In this document: positions 8,202 through 16,495 of the stretch, in pieces
Layout: every line of letters starts with the position of its first letter
How positions within the stretch are numbered: the first letter of the stretch is position 1
Assembly: GCA_963802095.1 (NCBI GenBank)
Contig: CAWDHI010000005.1
Location: 124,001-188,000, forward strand
DNA length: 64,000 nucleotides
From: CAVVEQ01 sp963802095
GTDB lineage: Bacteria > Chloroflexota > Anaerolineae > Anaerolineales > Anaerolineaceae
Direction of reading: 5' to 3'
Made by a program: the position numbers and the translations under genes
Notes under the pieces: model-generated
What the model was told of the DNA's origin: nothing
Database searches by the model: none
Seen by the model: only the letters and a program-made list of their open reading frames with translations

Positions 8202-9395
8202 TTATGGGATCGAGAAGGTGAAGCGCCAAGTGCCATCCGCGGGCTGTTCCACCGTGGAAGTGTTCCCCATCACCTCGTACCAGGTGTTCCCCGGCTTGAA
8301 GGGGAACGGGGTTCCATCCGGGTTGACCAGGGTCAGAACCGAATCGCGGTTTGGGCGGGACCAAAATACCTGGTACATCTGGCCGTTGCGGGCGATGTAG
8401 GCGGTTCCGTTGCCATAAAGCGGTACATCGATCACTTCCGTGCTGCCCGAGCGTATGATAACGTCCTGCTGCACAAAGAAGGTTACGACGTTATCCGCGG
8501 TGATCTGTTCGCCAGTGGCACGGTCCACAAGCGGGGCATAGACTTCGGTTTCAGGGCTGCCGGCGTTCTGGGTATCCGAAAAGCGCTTGTATTTTCCGGA
8601 TGCGAGGTCGTAATCCCAGCGGTTGTAGATGGCCGCTGAATACCTGGCATAAACAGAATCCGCCTTGCTACCCCCGGGTGGCACCTGCGCCATGAAGAAC
8701 ATGCCGTCCAGGTTCTCCCGGGTGTTCGTCGCGCCGTAGTTCCGCAGGGCATCCTTAATGAGAGCGGTGTTGACCATGAGGAAATTATTGCCGTTCACGT
8801 TCTTGCGAAAGATCGCCGGTTGTGTCCAGGTGGATTCGATAAGCAGGCGATTGTAGTAATCCTGGCTATATAAACGATTAAGGACCAGCGACCAGGCGCT
8901 GCCGAATACGAACGCGCTTTTATACATCGGGACTATATTGAGGTCGAACAGGCGGGCGGAACGGATGGGTCCGACGAGGTCGGCATTCTCGCCGTAGAAG
9001 ATCGCGATGAACCTGGTTGTGCCTTCCTCGGTGTAGTACTCATAGGTTATATCCGCCTTGCTCAACCCCCACTGCGGGCGGTCTTCGCGCGGGAGGTTCT
9101 CCACCTTCACCGCGATTGGGCGGCGCTCCAAATTTGCGGGGTCCTCCACCTGCAGGCCGGTGAGGGGATTGACATCCGGGGGGAAATTGGTGGGTCCCAA
9201 TCCCTGGGGCGGGTAATCGGGGGTGGGGGAGGCCGTGGGAGTGGGCGTATCGGCTGGGGTGGGGGTGGAAGTTGGGCGCGGTGGCGTGGCGGTTGGAAGC
9301 GGGGTGACCGTAGGTCCAAAGAGCTGCCCTGCGCCGCAACCGGAAAGGACAAGGGAAAATATGAGCGCAGCAATAAGATACCGTGAGGTTTTCAT
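8202..9395 (-). CDS. DUF3048 domain lipoprotein (YerB-like)
   Basis: 397 residues. The N terminus is a lipoprotein signal with lipobox LSGC, then a Thr/Pro-rich linker of about 40 residues typical of surface proteins in this window. The rest matches the DUF3048/YerB family: NPLTGLQ, RPIAVKVEN, RPQWGLSKADITYEYY and GPIRSAR are family landmarks. It is expected to sit on the outer face of the membrane; the biochemical function of the family is unknown. The gene is monocistronic and diverges from the DUF2085 gene. Confidence 0.88.
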   Translation of the reverse strand: MKTSRYLIAALIFSLVLSGCGAGQLFGPTVTPLPTATPPRPTSTPTPADTPTPTASPTPDYPPQGLGPTNFPPDVNPLTGLQVEDPANLERRPIAVKVENLPREDRPQWGLSKADITYEYYTEEGTTRFIAIFYGENADLVGPIRSARLFDLNIVPMYKSAFVFGSAWSLVLNRLYSQDYYNRLLIESTWTQPAIFRKNVNGNNFLMVNTALIKDALRNYGATNTRENLDGMFFMAQVPPGGSKADSVYARYSAAIYNRWDYDLASGKYKRFSDTQNAGSPETEVYAPLVDRATGEQITADNVVTFFVQQDVIIRSGSTEVIDVPLYGNGTAYIARNGQMYQVFWSRPNRDSVLTLVNPDGTPFPFKPGNTWYEVMGNTSTVEQPADGTWRFTFSIP

Positions 9396-9495
9396 GAAAA
9401 ACTCCTTGTTTCAATGACGATAAGCGGGTGTAAAAGGTTCCCGCTTGATTATAACGAATAACGCAAGGGGACCGGGAGAGGATATAATCGCTGGA

Positions 9496-10299
9496 ATGAA
9501 ACATCCAGTCTTCAAACTCAACGTTGCTTCCCTGATAGTTCTCATCATCGCCATCACCGGTACGCTTGCCTGGCTTGCCCTCACCCCGCCGGGATTGATG
9601 GGCAAAGCTGATGCCATCGGCTATGCCGTCTGCCACCGGATCGCAGAAAGAACCTTCGATATCGGCGGGAGGGAGCTGCCGCTCTGCGCGCGCTGCACAG
9701 GGATGTACCTGGGTGCCTTTGCCGGGCTGGTCTACCTGGGCAGGAAGGGCAAACGCGGCAAATTTCCCCCCGGCAAGATCTGGGCAGTTCTTGGCGTTTT
9801 CGCATTTGTATTCGCCCTTGATAGCCTCAATTCCTTCGCGATGCTCCTCCCCGGCAGCCCGAGCGTCTATCTCACCACCAACCTGATCCGCATCTTTGCC
9901 GGGACCGGCATGGGGATCATCATCCCAGTGGTGCTCTGGCCGGTCTTCAACCAGACGGTCTGGGAGGATTTTGAACCCCGCCCGATTTTGGCAGGCTGGA
10001 AGGAATTGGGAATAGTCCTGCTATTTGCTCTGGGGCTTGATCTCTTTATCCTGAGCGGTGTACCGTTCCTGGTTCTGCCCGCAGCCTTCATCAGTGCTGG
10101 AACAGTACTGGCGATCCTGACCCTGGTTTACACGGTTGTCTGGACGATGCTGCAACGAAACGAGAACAAATATCGTATATGGAGTGAGATATGGGTCCTG
10201 TTGCTTCTCGGCTTCATCACCGCCCTGGGGCAGATCGCCTTGATGGACATTCTGCGCTACAACATGACAGGTACCTGGTCCGGTTTTATACCACTATAG
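9496..10299 (+). CDS. DUF2085 family membrane protein
   Basis: 267 residues with about seven hydrophobic segments. GYAVCHRIAERTF and LPLCARCTGMYLG are the Cys/His motifs that define DUF2085, a small integral membrane family of unknown role; the Cys-rich motifs suggest metal or redox binding. I prefer ATG 9496 over an in-frame TTG at 9445 because the intervening codons include a promoter-like TATAAT. That TATAAT ends seven bases before the ATG, so the transcript may be leaderless. DUF4126 and a small Cys-rich membrane protein follow in the same operon. Confidence 0.82.
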   Translation: MKHPVFKLNVASLIVLIIAITGTLAWLALTPPGLMGKADAIGYAVCHRIAERTFDIGGRELPLCARCTGMYLGAFAGLVYLGRKGKRGKFPPGKIWAVLGVFAFVFALDSLNSFAMLLPGSPSVYLTTNLIRIFAGTGMGIIIPVVLWPVFNQTVWEDFEPRPILAGWKELGIVLLFALGLDLFILSGVPFLVLPAAFISAGTVLAILTLVYTVVWTMLQRNENKYRIWSEIWVLLLLGFITALGQIALMDILRYNMTGTWSGFIPL

Positions 10300-10308
10300 G
10301 AGATTGAA

Positions 10309-10881
10309 ATGGAGTTATTGGCTGTTTTTACGGCATTCGGGTTGGCTGCAAGTGCGGGGTTGAATGCTTATATTCCCCTGCTGACGATCGCGCTGCTGGC
10401 AAAGTTCACCAACCTGATCACCTTGAATGCCCCCTGGGATACCCTGGAGAACTGGTGGATCATCGGTCTGTTGGGGTTTCTGGTGGCTGTGGAGTTTATC
10501 GCCGATAAGGTCCCTGCGGTAAACCACGCGAACGATGTGCTGATGACCTTTATCCGTCCCGCGGCAGGGGCAATTGCATTTGCCGCCAGCACCTCGGTGA
10601 TCGCGGATATTAACCCGATCTTTGCCATGGCCATGGGGTTGCTGGTAGCCGGCGGCGTGCATACCGTGAAAGCCGCGGTGGTGCGCCCGGTGGTGACCGC
10701 CTCCACGGGCTCGGCTGGCAACGTTCCGGTGAGCATGGCGGAAGATACAGTCGCAACGGTCACCTCGGTAATGTCGATCATCGTGCCGGTGCTCATCGCG
10801 ATCGCCCTTCTCATCCTGCTGGTGTGGTCGATCTGGTTTTTTGCCCGCAGGCGTAAAGCGCGCGCGGGCGCATCCACGTAA
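10309..10881 (+). CDS. DUF4126 family membrane protein
   Basis: 190 residues, hydrophobic with about four to five transmembrane helices and a basic C-terminal tail (FARRRKARAG). FGLAASAGLNAYIPLLTIAL and EFIADKVPAVNHANDVLMT are the conserved features of DUF4126. The gene begins nine bases after DUF2085 with GGAG upstream, so the two are coupled. Function of the family is not established. Confidence 0.85.
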   Translation: MELLAVFTAFGLAASAGLNAYIPLLTIALLAKFTNLITLNAPWDTLENWWIIGLLGFLVAVEFIADKVPAVNHANDVLMTFIRPAAGAIAFAASTSVIADINPIFAMAMGLLVAGGVHTVKAAVVRPVVTASTGSAGNVPVSMAEDTVATVTSVMSIIVPVLIAIALLILLVWSIWFFARRRKARAGAST

Positions 10882-10899
10882 TCGTGGAAGGAGGATGCG

Positions 10900-11181
10900 A
10901 TGGTTGGAAGTAAGGCAATCAAGGGCGAGATCGTGACCACCGGGCAGGAAAATCCGCTGGGCGTGGCTTCCGAACTGCCCGCGCAGGATTATCACTCCGA
11001 TGATTCCCGGGGGAAGCAAAAGGTCCGGGCATCCGAAGTGGTTATCATCATCCTGCTCGTCCTGCTGGTGTTGTGCTGCTGTTGTGCCTGCATTGCTACT
11101 GCGGGTGTCCTGAATGCGATCGTGACGGGCTTGGGAGGCTTGTTTGGCGGTGGGCTGCTGCCCGTTCCAATGGTGTATTGA
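10900..11181 (+). CDS. Small single-pass membrane protein with a CCCCAC motif
   Basis: 93 residues. A strong GGAAGGAGG precedes the ATG. The first 45 residues are polar; then comes one transmembrane helix of Val/Ile/Leu residues running directly into CCCCACIATAG, followed by a Gly-rich hydrophobic tail. Five Cys in six residues at a membrane boundary could be palmitoylated, redox-active or metal-binding. No family is recognised. It is the last gene before a perfect terminator and shares an operon with DUF2085 and DUF4126. Confidence 0.75.
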   Translation: MVGSKAIKGEIVTTGQENPLGVASELPAQDYHSDDSRGKQKVRASEVVIIILLVLLVLCCCCACIATAGVLNAIVTGLGGLFGGGLLPVPMVY

Positions 11182-11208
11182 TAATCCGGAAAAGTGAATA
11201 TTTACCAA

Positions 11209-11238
11209 CCGGCGGAGATTTCTCCGCCGGTATTTTTT
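11209..11238 (+). terminator. Intrinsic terminator of the DUF2085-DUF4126 operon
   Basis: CCGGCGGA pairs with TCCGCCGG (8 bp, six-base loop) and is followed by TATTTTTT. A second promoter element begins directly after it. Confidence 0.9.
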
Positions 11239-11240
11239 GG

Positions 11241-11278
11241 TATAATGCAAACAAGTGAAGATATGTTCATATGATTCA
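11241..11278 (+). promoter_or_regulatory. Promoter -10 and candidate ArsR operator
   Basis: TATAAT at 11241-11246 lies just after the terminator and 25 bases before the ArsR start codon; no good -35 is visible. ATATGTTCATAT at 11261-11272 is an inverted repeat (ATATG/CATAT) of the TGTTCA-containing kind bound by ArsR/SmtB repressors and overlaps the start codon, which would suit autoregulation. Confidence 0.4.
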
Positions 11279-11585
11279 AGCAAATGAAGAAATCCCCATC
11301 CTGGATGAACATACCGCCGCGCACGTGGCGGAGCTCTTCCGTGCGTTCAGTGATACCAACCGCGTCCGGCTCCTTTCGGTTATGGTCAATGGGGAATGCA
11401 ATGTATCCACCCTGGCCGAGAAGGTGGGGATCAGCCCCTCGGCGGTCTCCCACCATTTACGTAGCCTGCGGCAAATGCGCCTGATCGTTTCCCGCCGGGA
11501 GGGCAAGGAAGTCTTTTACCGCCTGGAGGATGCTCATATCCGCACCCTCTTTGAGCAGGGCGTCTCCCACATTCTCAAGGGATGA
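11271..11585 (+). CDS. ArsR/SmtB family metalloregulator
   Basis: 104 residues with a winged helix-turn-helix (STLAEKVGISPSAVSHHLRSL). The CxC arsenic/cadmium site of helix 3 is absent (GECNVST). In the last helix Asp87, His89 and His100 fit the DxHx10H zinc/cobalt/nickel site of CzrA/NmtR regulators, but the final ligand position is Lys103 rather than Glu or His. The protein should repress in the metal-free state and release DNA on metal binding. The only gene downstream is a VIT/CCC1 metal transporter, the likely target. Confidence 0.88.
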   Translation: MIQANEEIPILDEHTAAHVAELFRAFSDTNRVRLLSVMVNGECNVSTLAEKVGISPSAVSHHLRSLRQMRLIVSRREGKEVFYRLEDAHIRTLFEQGVSHILKG

Positions 11586-11673
11586 TCCCCCAGATACCTG
11601 GTACCACACCTCCAGGATGACTTTGAATATCTTTCAAAAACCGACCTAATATATTTTGAGTTGAACAATCATT

Positions 11674-12411
11674 ATGCAAAACCAATTAAGAGATCTTCCC
11701 CATCAAAACCAGCGCCACCTGTCCTTTGATCCCCATGCCCGCGGGTCGGGGTTATCGGATGTCATCCTGGGAGGGCAGGACGGCTTAGTTAATGTTCTGG
11801 GGGTGATCCTCGGTGTGGCTGCCGCAACGGGTGATACGTCGATCGTACTGGTGGCTGGGCTTGCCGCCGCGGTGGCGGAATCGGTTTCGATGGGGGCGGT
11901 GGCCTACACCTCCACCCTTGCGGATGCGGATTATTACGAGAGCGAACGCGCGCGGGAGTACCGCCATATTAAAGAGCTTCCCCAGCTTGAAAAAGACGAG
12001 GTTCGCTTGATCTACGCCAAAAAGGGCTTCAAGGGGGAACAGTTGGATAATATAGTGGAGACGATCACAACCAATCAGGATATCTGGGTGGCGGTGATGA
12101 TGGCGGAGGAGCACCAGCTCACCCCGGTGGATCGGTCCAGTGCCTGGAAGGCTGCGTTCGTCGTGGGTCTTTCCGCGATCATCGGCTCTCTCATCCCTCT
12201 CGCGCCTTTCCTTTTCCTACCGGTTTTGCCCAGCATGATTCTTTCTGTGGTGATCACCGCTGCGGTGCTATTCGGGGTTGGGGTCTACAAGGCGAAAGTG
12301 ATGATCGGGAACCCGGTTCGAAGCGGTCTTGAATTGGCATTGATCGGCACGATCAGCGCGCTGGCGGGTTACGCGATCGGTGTGCTGCTCAAAGTCCCCC
12401 CTACACCGTAA
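11674..12411 (+). CDS. VIT1/CCC1 family iron/manganese transporter
   Basis: 245 residues. The N-terminal half has GLSDVILGGQDGLVNVLGVILGVAAATG, then AESVSMGAVAYTST, the first two helices and the signature of the VIT/CCC1 family, which move Fe2+ or Mn2+ across membranes by proton exchange. A charged helical insert (YYESERAREYRHIKELP to MMAEEHQL) supplies the Glu-rich cytoplasmic metal-binding domain. Three more hydrophobic helices complete the protein. Its placement behind an ArsR metal sensor suggests metal-induced efflux. Nothing resembling a terminator follows; the next gene is convergent. Confidence 0.9.
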   Translation: MQNQLRDLPHQNQRHLSFDPHARGSGLSDVILGGQDGLVNVLGVILGVAAATGDTSIVLVAGLAAAVAESVSMGAVAYTSTLADADYYESERAREYRHIKELPQLEKDEVRLIYAKKGFKGEQLDNIVETITTNQDIWVAVMMAEEHQLTPVDRSSAWKAAFVVGLSAIIGSLIPLAPFLFLPVLPSMILSVVITAAVLFGVGVYKAKVMIGNPVRSGLELALIGTISALAGYAIGVLLKVPPTP

Positions 12412-12432
12412 TTTAAATAATATTAAATACCT

Positions 12433-12930
12433 TCAGATCCTACCCTCCGCGAGATTGATCTCGCCGAGCTTCCGGAAGCGTTCCTCCAGGCTGCGCATGG
12501 CAGCCAGGGTTTCCTGGCGTTCTTCGGGGTCGATTTCCAGAGCGTCGAATTCATCCCGATCCAGCAGGAGGGGATCCTCGCCTGGGATGATCAGCAGGTC
12601 CAGGGCGAGATCCACGTAATTAATTAATCCTGGTTGCACCTCTGCCGGGCGGGTGGCATTGCAGTACCAGCATTTGAGGACAGCGGTATCCCGATCGTAA
12701 ACTTCAAAGATGTTGTAGCGACGGTCGGTGTAATACATCTCGAGGAAGCGGTCCCCGGGATGAAAGATGATCCCATGGAAGGGCAGGTCATCGGGGCGGT
12801 TGAAAAACGCCTTGACCAGGATCCCCTCTTGATGGGTTGAGATCACCTCCGCCGGATATTGCCAGCGCTCCACCCGCGTAACGTCCAACTTGATGACCTT
12901 CAGGGTGTCGCCGGGATTCACTGCAGGCAT
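12433..12930 (-). CDS. DUF402 domain protein
   Basis: 165 residues from the ATG at 12930. The core (VISTHQEGILVKAFFNRPD, DRFLEMYYTDRRYNIFEVYD, YCNATRPAEV, NYVDLALDLLI) matches DUF402, a beta-barrel family that includes nucleotide phosphatases and the FAU-1 RNA-binding protein. The start codon lies inside the last codons of the ABC ATPase gene (13-base overlap), so translation is coupled. The upstream part of the long open frame, to 13641, belongs to the frameshifted ABC gene and not to this protein. Confidence 0.8.
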   Translation of the reverse strand: MPAVNPGDTLKVIKLDVTRVERWQYPAEVISTHQEGILVKAFFNRPDDLPFHGIIFHPGDRFLEMYYTDRRYNIFEVYDRDTAVLKCWYCNATRPAEVQPGLINYVDLALDLLIIPGEDPLLLDRDEFDALEIDPEERQETLAAMRSLEERFRKLGEINLAEGRI

Positions 12931-13967
12931 TGGATCGAACCGGGGGAAACGAACAGGGTCAGTTCCTTGCCAGGGGGATGGGCTTCGGCGAGGTCGAATT
13001 CCAGACGGATGCCTTCCGCGCAGATGAGCCGGATCCTGTAGTCCTTTCCCCGGAAGACAGCGTCCTCCACGCGCCCGAGGATTTTCTGTGAATGGTGCAT
13101 CATCTTCCGCCAGGCTGGCGGATTCCGCCAGGATCAGCAGCGTGACCGGCTCGCCGGTTTTCAATTTCTGCCGCGCTGAGGGTGCAACTTCCAGGCTCCC
13201 CAAGGCAGTTGCAACCCGAAATGGGCGGGTGGAGGTTACTCTGCCTTCCAAAAGGTTGTTGCGACCCAGAAAACGTGCCGCCCAGGCATTGGCAGGGTGG
13301 CGGTAGACCTCTCCAGGCGGACCGGATTGCACCACCAAGCCCTCATGCAGCAGCAGGAGCTGATCCGCAATCGCGAAAGCTTCCTCCTGGTCGTGGGTGA
13401 CATAGATCGCCGGGATACCGCTGGCCTTGAGCAGCTCCCGCAGCTCACGGATGAGTTCTTCGCGCAGGGTGCGGTCAAGCGCGCCGAGCGGCTCATCCAG
13501 CATGATCAGGCGCGGGCGGGGTGCCAGGGTGCGTGCCAGGGCAACCCGCTGTTGCTCGCCACCGGAAAGGTCTGTCACTTTTCGGTTAGCGAAGTCCAGC
13601 ATTTTCACCTGCTCCAGGGCGGCGCGGGTGCGGGTTTTCACCTCCTCCGACAGGCAGGTTATGCATGCGCAACCCGAAGGCAGCGTTCTGCTCCACGGTC
13701 AGGTGGGGAAATAGGGCGTATTCCTGGAACATCAACCCAAAGTGGCGCTGGTGAACCGGCACACTCTGCAAGGTCTTGCCCATCCCAAAAGATATCTCCA
13801 CTCTCAGGTGTTTCCAATCCCGCGATGATCCGGAGCAGGGTGCTCTTGCCGCTACCGGAGGGACCCAGCAGGCAGCAAGTGCGTCCCAACCCCACGGTGA
13901 AGGAAACCCCTCTCAGGAGGGGTTTCTGGTCGTAATCTTTATGGATATCCCGGATCTCGAGGGTCAC
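12918..13967 (-). pseudogene. ABC transporter ATP-binding protein with TOBE domain, three frameshifts
   Basis: Fragments in three frames together give one spermidine/iron/sulfate-type ATPase of about 350 residues. Walker A GPSGSGKST is in the first. GLMFQEYALFPHLTV (Q-loop) is in the second. LSGGEQQRVALARTL (signature), LIMLDEPLGALD (Walker B) and the H-loop YVTHDQEE are in the third. The TOBE end (SQKILGRVEDAVFRGKDY) returns to the first frame and stops at 12918. Breaks lie near 13775, 13648 and 13100, each a shift of the same sign. It would energise uptake of a small solute, but no permease or binding protein gene is adjacent. Confidence 0.82.
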
Positions 13968-13976
13968 TTTATCGTT

Positions 13977-14993
13977 CTAATTGAATATGGATTGATAGAG
14001 GTTGGTGAAAAATGGGAGCTGCAGGATCAACCCGAGCATCAGGAACATCCCGAACTTGCGGTTGTGCTCGAACCCGGCTGCCACGAACCACAGCGGCCAG
14101 ATGTCTTTCGGGAATTCGGGGGGACATTCCACGGGTTTGGGGCTTAGGAAGATCTTAACCACCGGTTTGATGTAGAACAATGCCAGGAAGACGATCAGCA
14201 GCACCGGATTGAAGTATCCTGTGATCACCAGGGACACCACAAATAGATACTGGAACGCCATCATACCCAGAACGGTGTAGCGGCTGGCTTTTTCGCCCAG
14301 GATCACCGGAAGGGTGTGGATGCCCTTGGCCTTATCCTCGGGGAGTTTATCGATGTGCTTGCCGAAGATCACCAGCGCTGCCCCAAGGGCGTAGGTAAGA
14401 GATGCCAGGCAGACTGTCCAGCTCCACACGCCGGTGATGGCGTAGTAACCTCCGCCGATCATCAGCGGACCCCAGACGAGGATGACCGCGATCTCGCCCA
14501 GGCCGATGTATTTCAGCGGCCAGGTGTAGAAGAAAACAAAGAACGCGCCGATGGCGATGAGGATCAACACCTGCCAGCCGATCAGCAGGGTGAGACCGAT
14601 ACCGCAGATCAACGCGATGACCCCGTTGAAGGCGGCATAGTTCAGAAGCTCGGTGGTGGTCATCAGTCCCGATTCAAGCGGCTGGGGGCCATACTGGGTG
14701 CGGAAGTAATTATCCTTATCCACTCCCTTGCGGTAGTCGGTCAGGTCATTGAGCAGGTTGTTCATGGCATGGGCAAAGACCAGCCCAACGGTAACCAGGA
14801 TCCAGTTCAGCCAGTGGAACATGCCATCCTTGGCAGCCAGCAGCCCCGCAATGACCGCAGGAATGAAGGTGATGATCAGCACCGCGCCGCGGGTGGCGAT
14901 CAGCCAGCGGGATACAATATCCAGTTTATCCCACTCCTCTTTATCTATTCGGGGGATAACCTGCAGGGCTTTGATCCACATCTTGAAGTTCAT
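13977..14993 (-). CDS. UbiA family prenyltransferase (MenA-like)
   Basis: 338 residues with eight to nine transmembrane helices. The two Asp-rich motifs that bind Mg-diphosphate are present: NNLLNDLTDYRKGVD and HIDKLPEDKAKG. The family attaches an isoprenoid chain to an aromatic acceptor (menaquinone, ubiquinone, heme O or chlorophyll pathways). The length and first motif resemble 1,4-dihydroxy-2-naphthoate prenyltransferases, but no other quinone gene is nearby, so the acceptor is open. The gene ends nine bases before the ABC ATPase start on the same strand. Confidence 0.88.
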   Translation of the reverse strand: MNFKMWIKALQVIPRIDKEEWDKLDIVSRWLIATRGAVLIITFIPAVIAGLLAAKDGMFHWLNWILVTVGLVFAHAMNNLLNDLTDYRKGVDKDNYFRTQYGPQPLESGLMTTTELLNYAAFNGVIALICGIGLTLLIGWQVLILIAIGAFFVFFYTWPLKYIGLGEIAVILVWGPLMIGGGYYAITGVWSWTVCLASLTYALGAALVIFGKHIDKLPEDKAKGIHTLPVILGEKASRYTVLGMMAFQYLFVVSLVITGYFNPVLLIVFLALFYIKPVVKIFLSPKPVECPPEFPKDIWPLWFVAAGFEHNRKFGMFLMLGLILQLPFFTNLYQSIFN

Positions 14994-15059
14994 GGAAACC
15001 TCGGAATTTATTGGATGGATGAATTACTGACGCAAAATTATAACATGCCGGAAATAATC

Positions 15060-15084
15060 AAAAAAAGACCGGAAATCTCCGGTC
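15060..15084 (-). terminator. Intrinsic terminator of the L,D-transpeptidase gene
   Basis: On the minus strand GACCGGA/TCCGGTC (7 bp, four-base loop) is followed by seven T. It lies 27 bases past the stop codon of the transpeptidase gene. Confidence 0.9.
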
Positions 15085-15110
15085 TTGGATCGGTACGCTA
15101 TGCTTTTTGG

Positions 15111-16280
15111 CTACGCCCCGCCCTTGGAATAATAAGCCGGGTCGGTGGGCGTCTGGCCGGAGGTATCGTACACGTAAACCCAATCCCCCTCATTGGCCCA
15201 GTTATACAACCAGTGTGAATCCGCGATAGAGAGGTTCACGCAGCCATGCGAGCGGGGATAGCCAAAGATGCTGTGCCAGTAGGCGCCGTGCAACGCGCGG
15301 GCTTTATCAAAATACATGGTGAAGGGCACATCTTCCAGGTAGTAATAATCGGAACGGTCGGCGGCGAATGCGCCGCTCATGGTTTCGGTTTCTTTCTTCT
15401 GGTAGATCTGGAATAGACCCGGCTGGGTGAAGTAGGGGTCCAGGCCGGTGGAGGTGAGGGTGGCGAAAACAAGCTGGTTGTTCTCATATACAGAAACGGT
15501 CTGCTCGAAAAGGTTCACATCCACCCAGCGACCATTGGTTATTCCTTCAGGGGGAGTCTTATGCGGGGTCACCTGCGCGATCAGGCGGGCGGGAACCCAT
15601 TCATTGAGGCCGATCATGCACCACTCCTCGCCGCTGGCCTGCTGGCACTGGTACACATTCACCCGGTTGAAACGGTTGTATTTCCTGCCGGTGAGCGGCT
15701 GATTCGATCCAGGCGCGGTTTGAGAATCTGCGGTAGAAAGGATCCAGCCAAAGGGGGTCTTCACCGGTTCGCGGATCTCCACACCCTGGAAGGCGGGAAC
15801 CGCCGCGCGGGCTACGTACTCGCCATCCACGTAATAACCGCCCTTCGTGTAATAGAACAACCCTGCATCATTTTCCACTGCGTTCAGGTACGAGAAATAT
15901 TTGAACCCGGGATCCTGGTAAAGGGGAGCGGGATCATCCCGTTTTTCGGGCGGTGTGCGAAAGAGTGGAATTGGAGCCTGGTCGGCGGTAACTTTGATGT
16001 AGCGATAGGGGATGGTTGCCAGATCCGCGGAGGGCGAAAAACCCACCGGGGATTTTTCTGGGAAGGTGAATCCTATCTTCGCCAGGCTGCTGAGGGTTTC
16101 GGAGGGTCCCATTGGCAGGCAATCCCCTGGCTGGCTCAGGTAAATGCCCGGTAGGCAGAGCGGCAGCGAGGCGCTGGAAGGATCAACGGAAATGGGAGCA
16201 TCCTCAGCGCGGGCTTCGGGCAGGGGCAGGGCTGTGAAGAGGAAGACGGCAACGAACAAACCTATCAGAATTCTTTTCAT
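15111..16280 (-). CDS. L,D-transpeptidase (YkuD domain), secreted
   Basis: 389 residues from the ATG at 16280, which begins a clear Sec signal peptide (MKRILIGLFVAVFLFTALPL, then cleavage after ARA). An open extension to 16586 has no such features and is rejected as the start. The C-terminal YkuD domain has HGAYWHSIFG and SHGCVNLS with the catalytic Cys and His. Such enzymes form 3-3 crosslinks in peptidoglycan or anchor proteins to it, outside the cytoplasmic membrane. The middle region has SH3-like beta-rich sequence (GGYYVDGEYVARAAV). Single gene with its own terminator; divergent from the P-type ATPase. Confidence 0.9.
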   Translation of the reverse strand: MKRILIGLFVAVFLFTALPLPEARAEDAPISVDPSSASLPLCLPGIYLSQPGDCLPMGPSETLSSLAKIGFTFPEKSPVGFSPSADLATIPYRYIKVTADQAPIPLFRTPPEKRDDPAPLYQDPGFKYFSYLNAVENDAGLFYYTKGGYYVDGEYVARAAVPAFQGVEIREPVKTPFGWILSTADSQTAPGSNQPLTGRKYNRFNRVNVYQCQQASGEEWCMIGLNEWVPARLIAQVTPHKTPPEGITNGRWVDVNLFEQTVSVYENNQLVFATLTSTGLDPYFTQPGLFQIYQKKETETMSGAFAADRSDYYYLEDVPFTMYFDKARALHGAYWHSIFGYPRSHGCVNLSIADSHWLYNWANEGDWVYVYDTSGQTPTDPAYYSKGGA

Positions 16281-16378
16281 GGCATTTTTTTCCAAGGAGT
16301 CCAATTCTAATACAGATTTCTGCTGAAGCGGGCGGCATTCACCCAAAATTAATCCAGGCTGGGACCCGGATTGGGGTC

Positions 16379-16406
16379 TTGGCAAAAAAAACATTGGTGC
16401 TATAAT
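16379..16406 (+). promoter_or_regulatory. Sigma70-type promoter of the P-type ATPase-TrkA operon
   Basis: TTGGCA (16379-16384) and TATAAT (16401-16406) are separated by 16 bases. Downstream in the leader, CGCTTA-TATT-TAAGCG at 16411-16426 forms a 6-bp inverted repeat at about the expected transcription start and could be an operator. Confidence 0.6.
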
Positions 16407-16495
16407 CCCGCGCTTATATTTAAGCGTTAGAATTATTATTTGGTGAAATATGCGGCGGAGGGATGAGATGCCCCCGCACCGCGAAACGGAATGAG

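Noticed and set aside
11271..11585. Arsenic-sensing ArsR
   Set aside because: The CxC motif in the recognition-helix region is missing and no arsenate reductase or ArsB gene is present; the helix-5 ligands and VIT neighbour favour a transition metal.
12931..13100. Long fusion of ABC ATPase and DUF402 in one open frame
   Set aside because: The stretch between them is out-of-frame ABC sequence; the true TOBE end lies in another phase and stops at 12918, and DUF402 has its own ATG at 12930.
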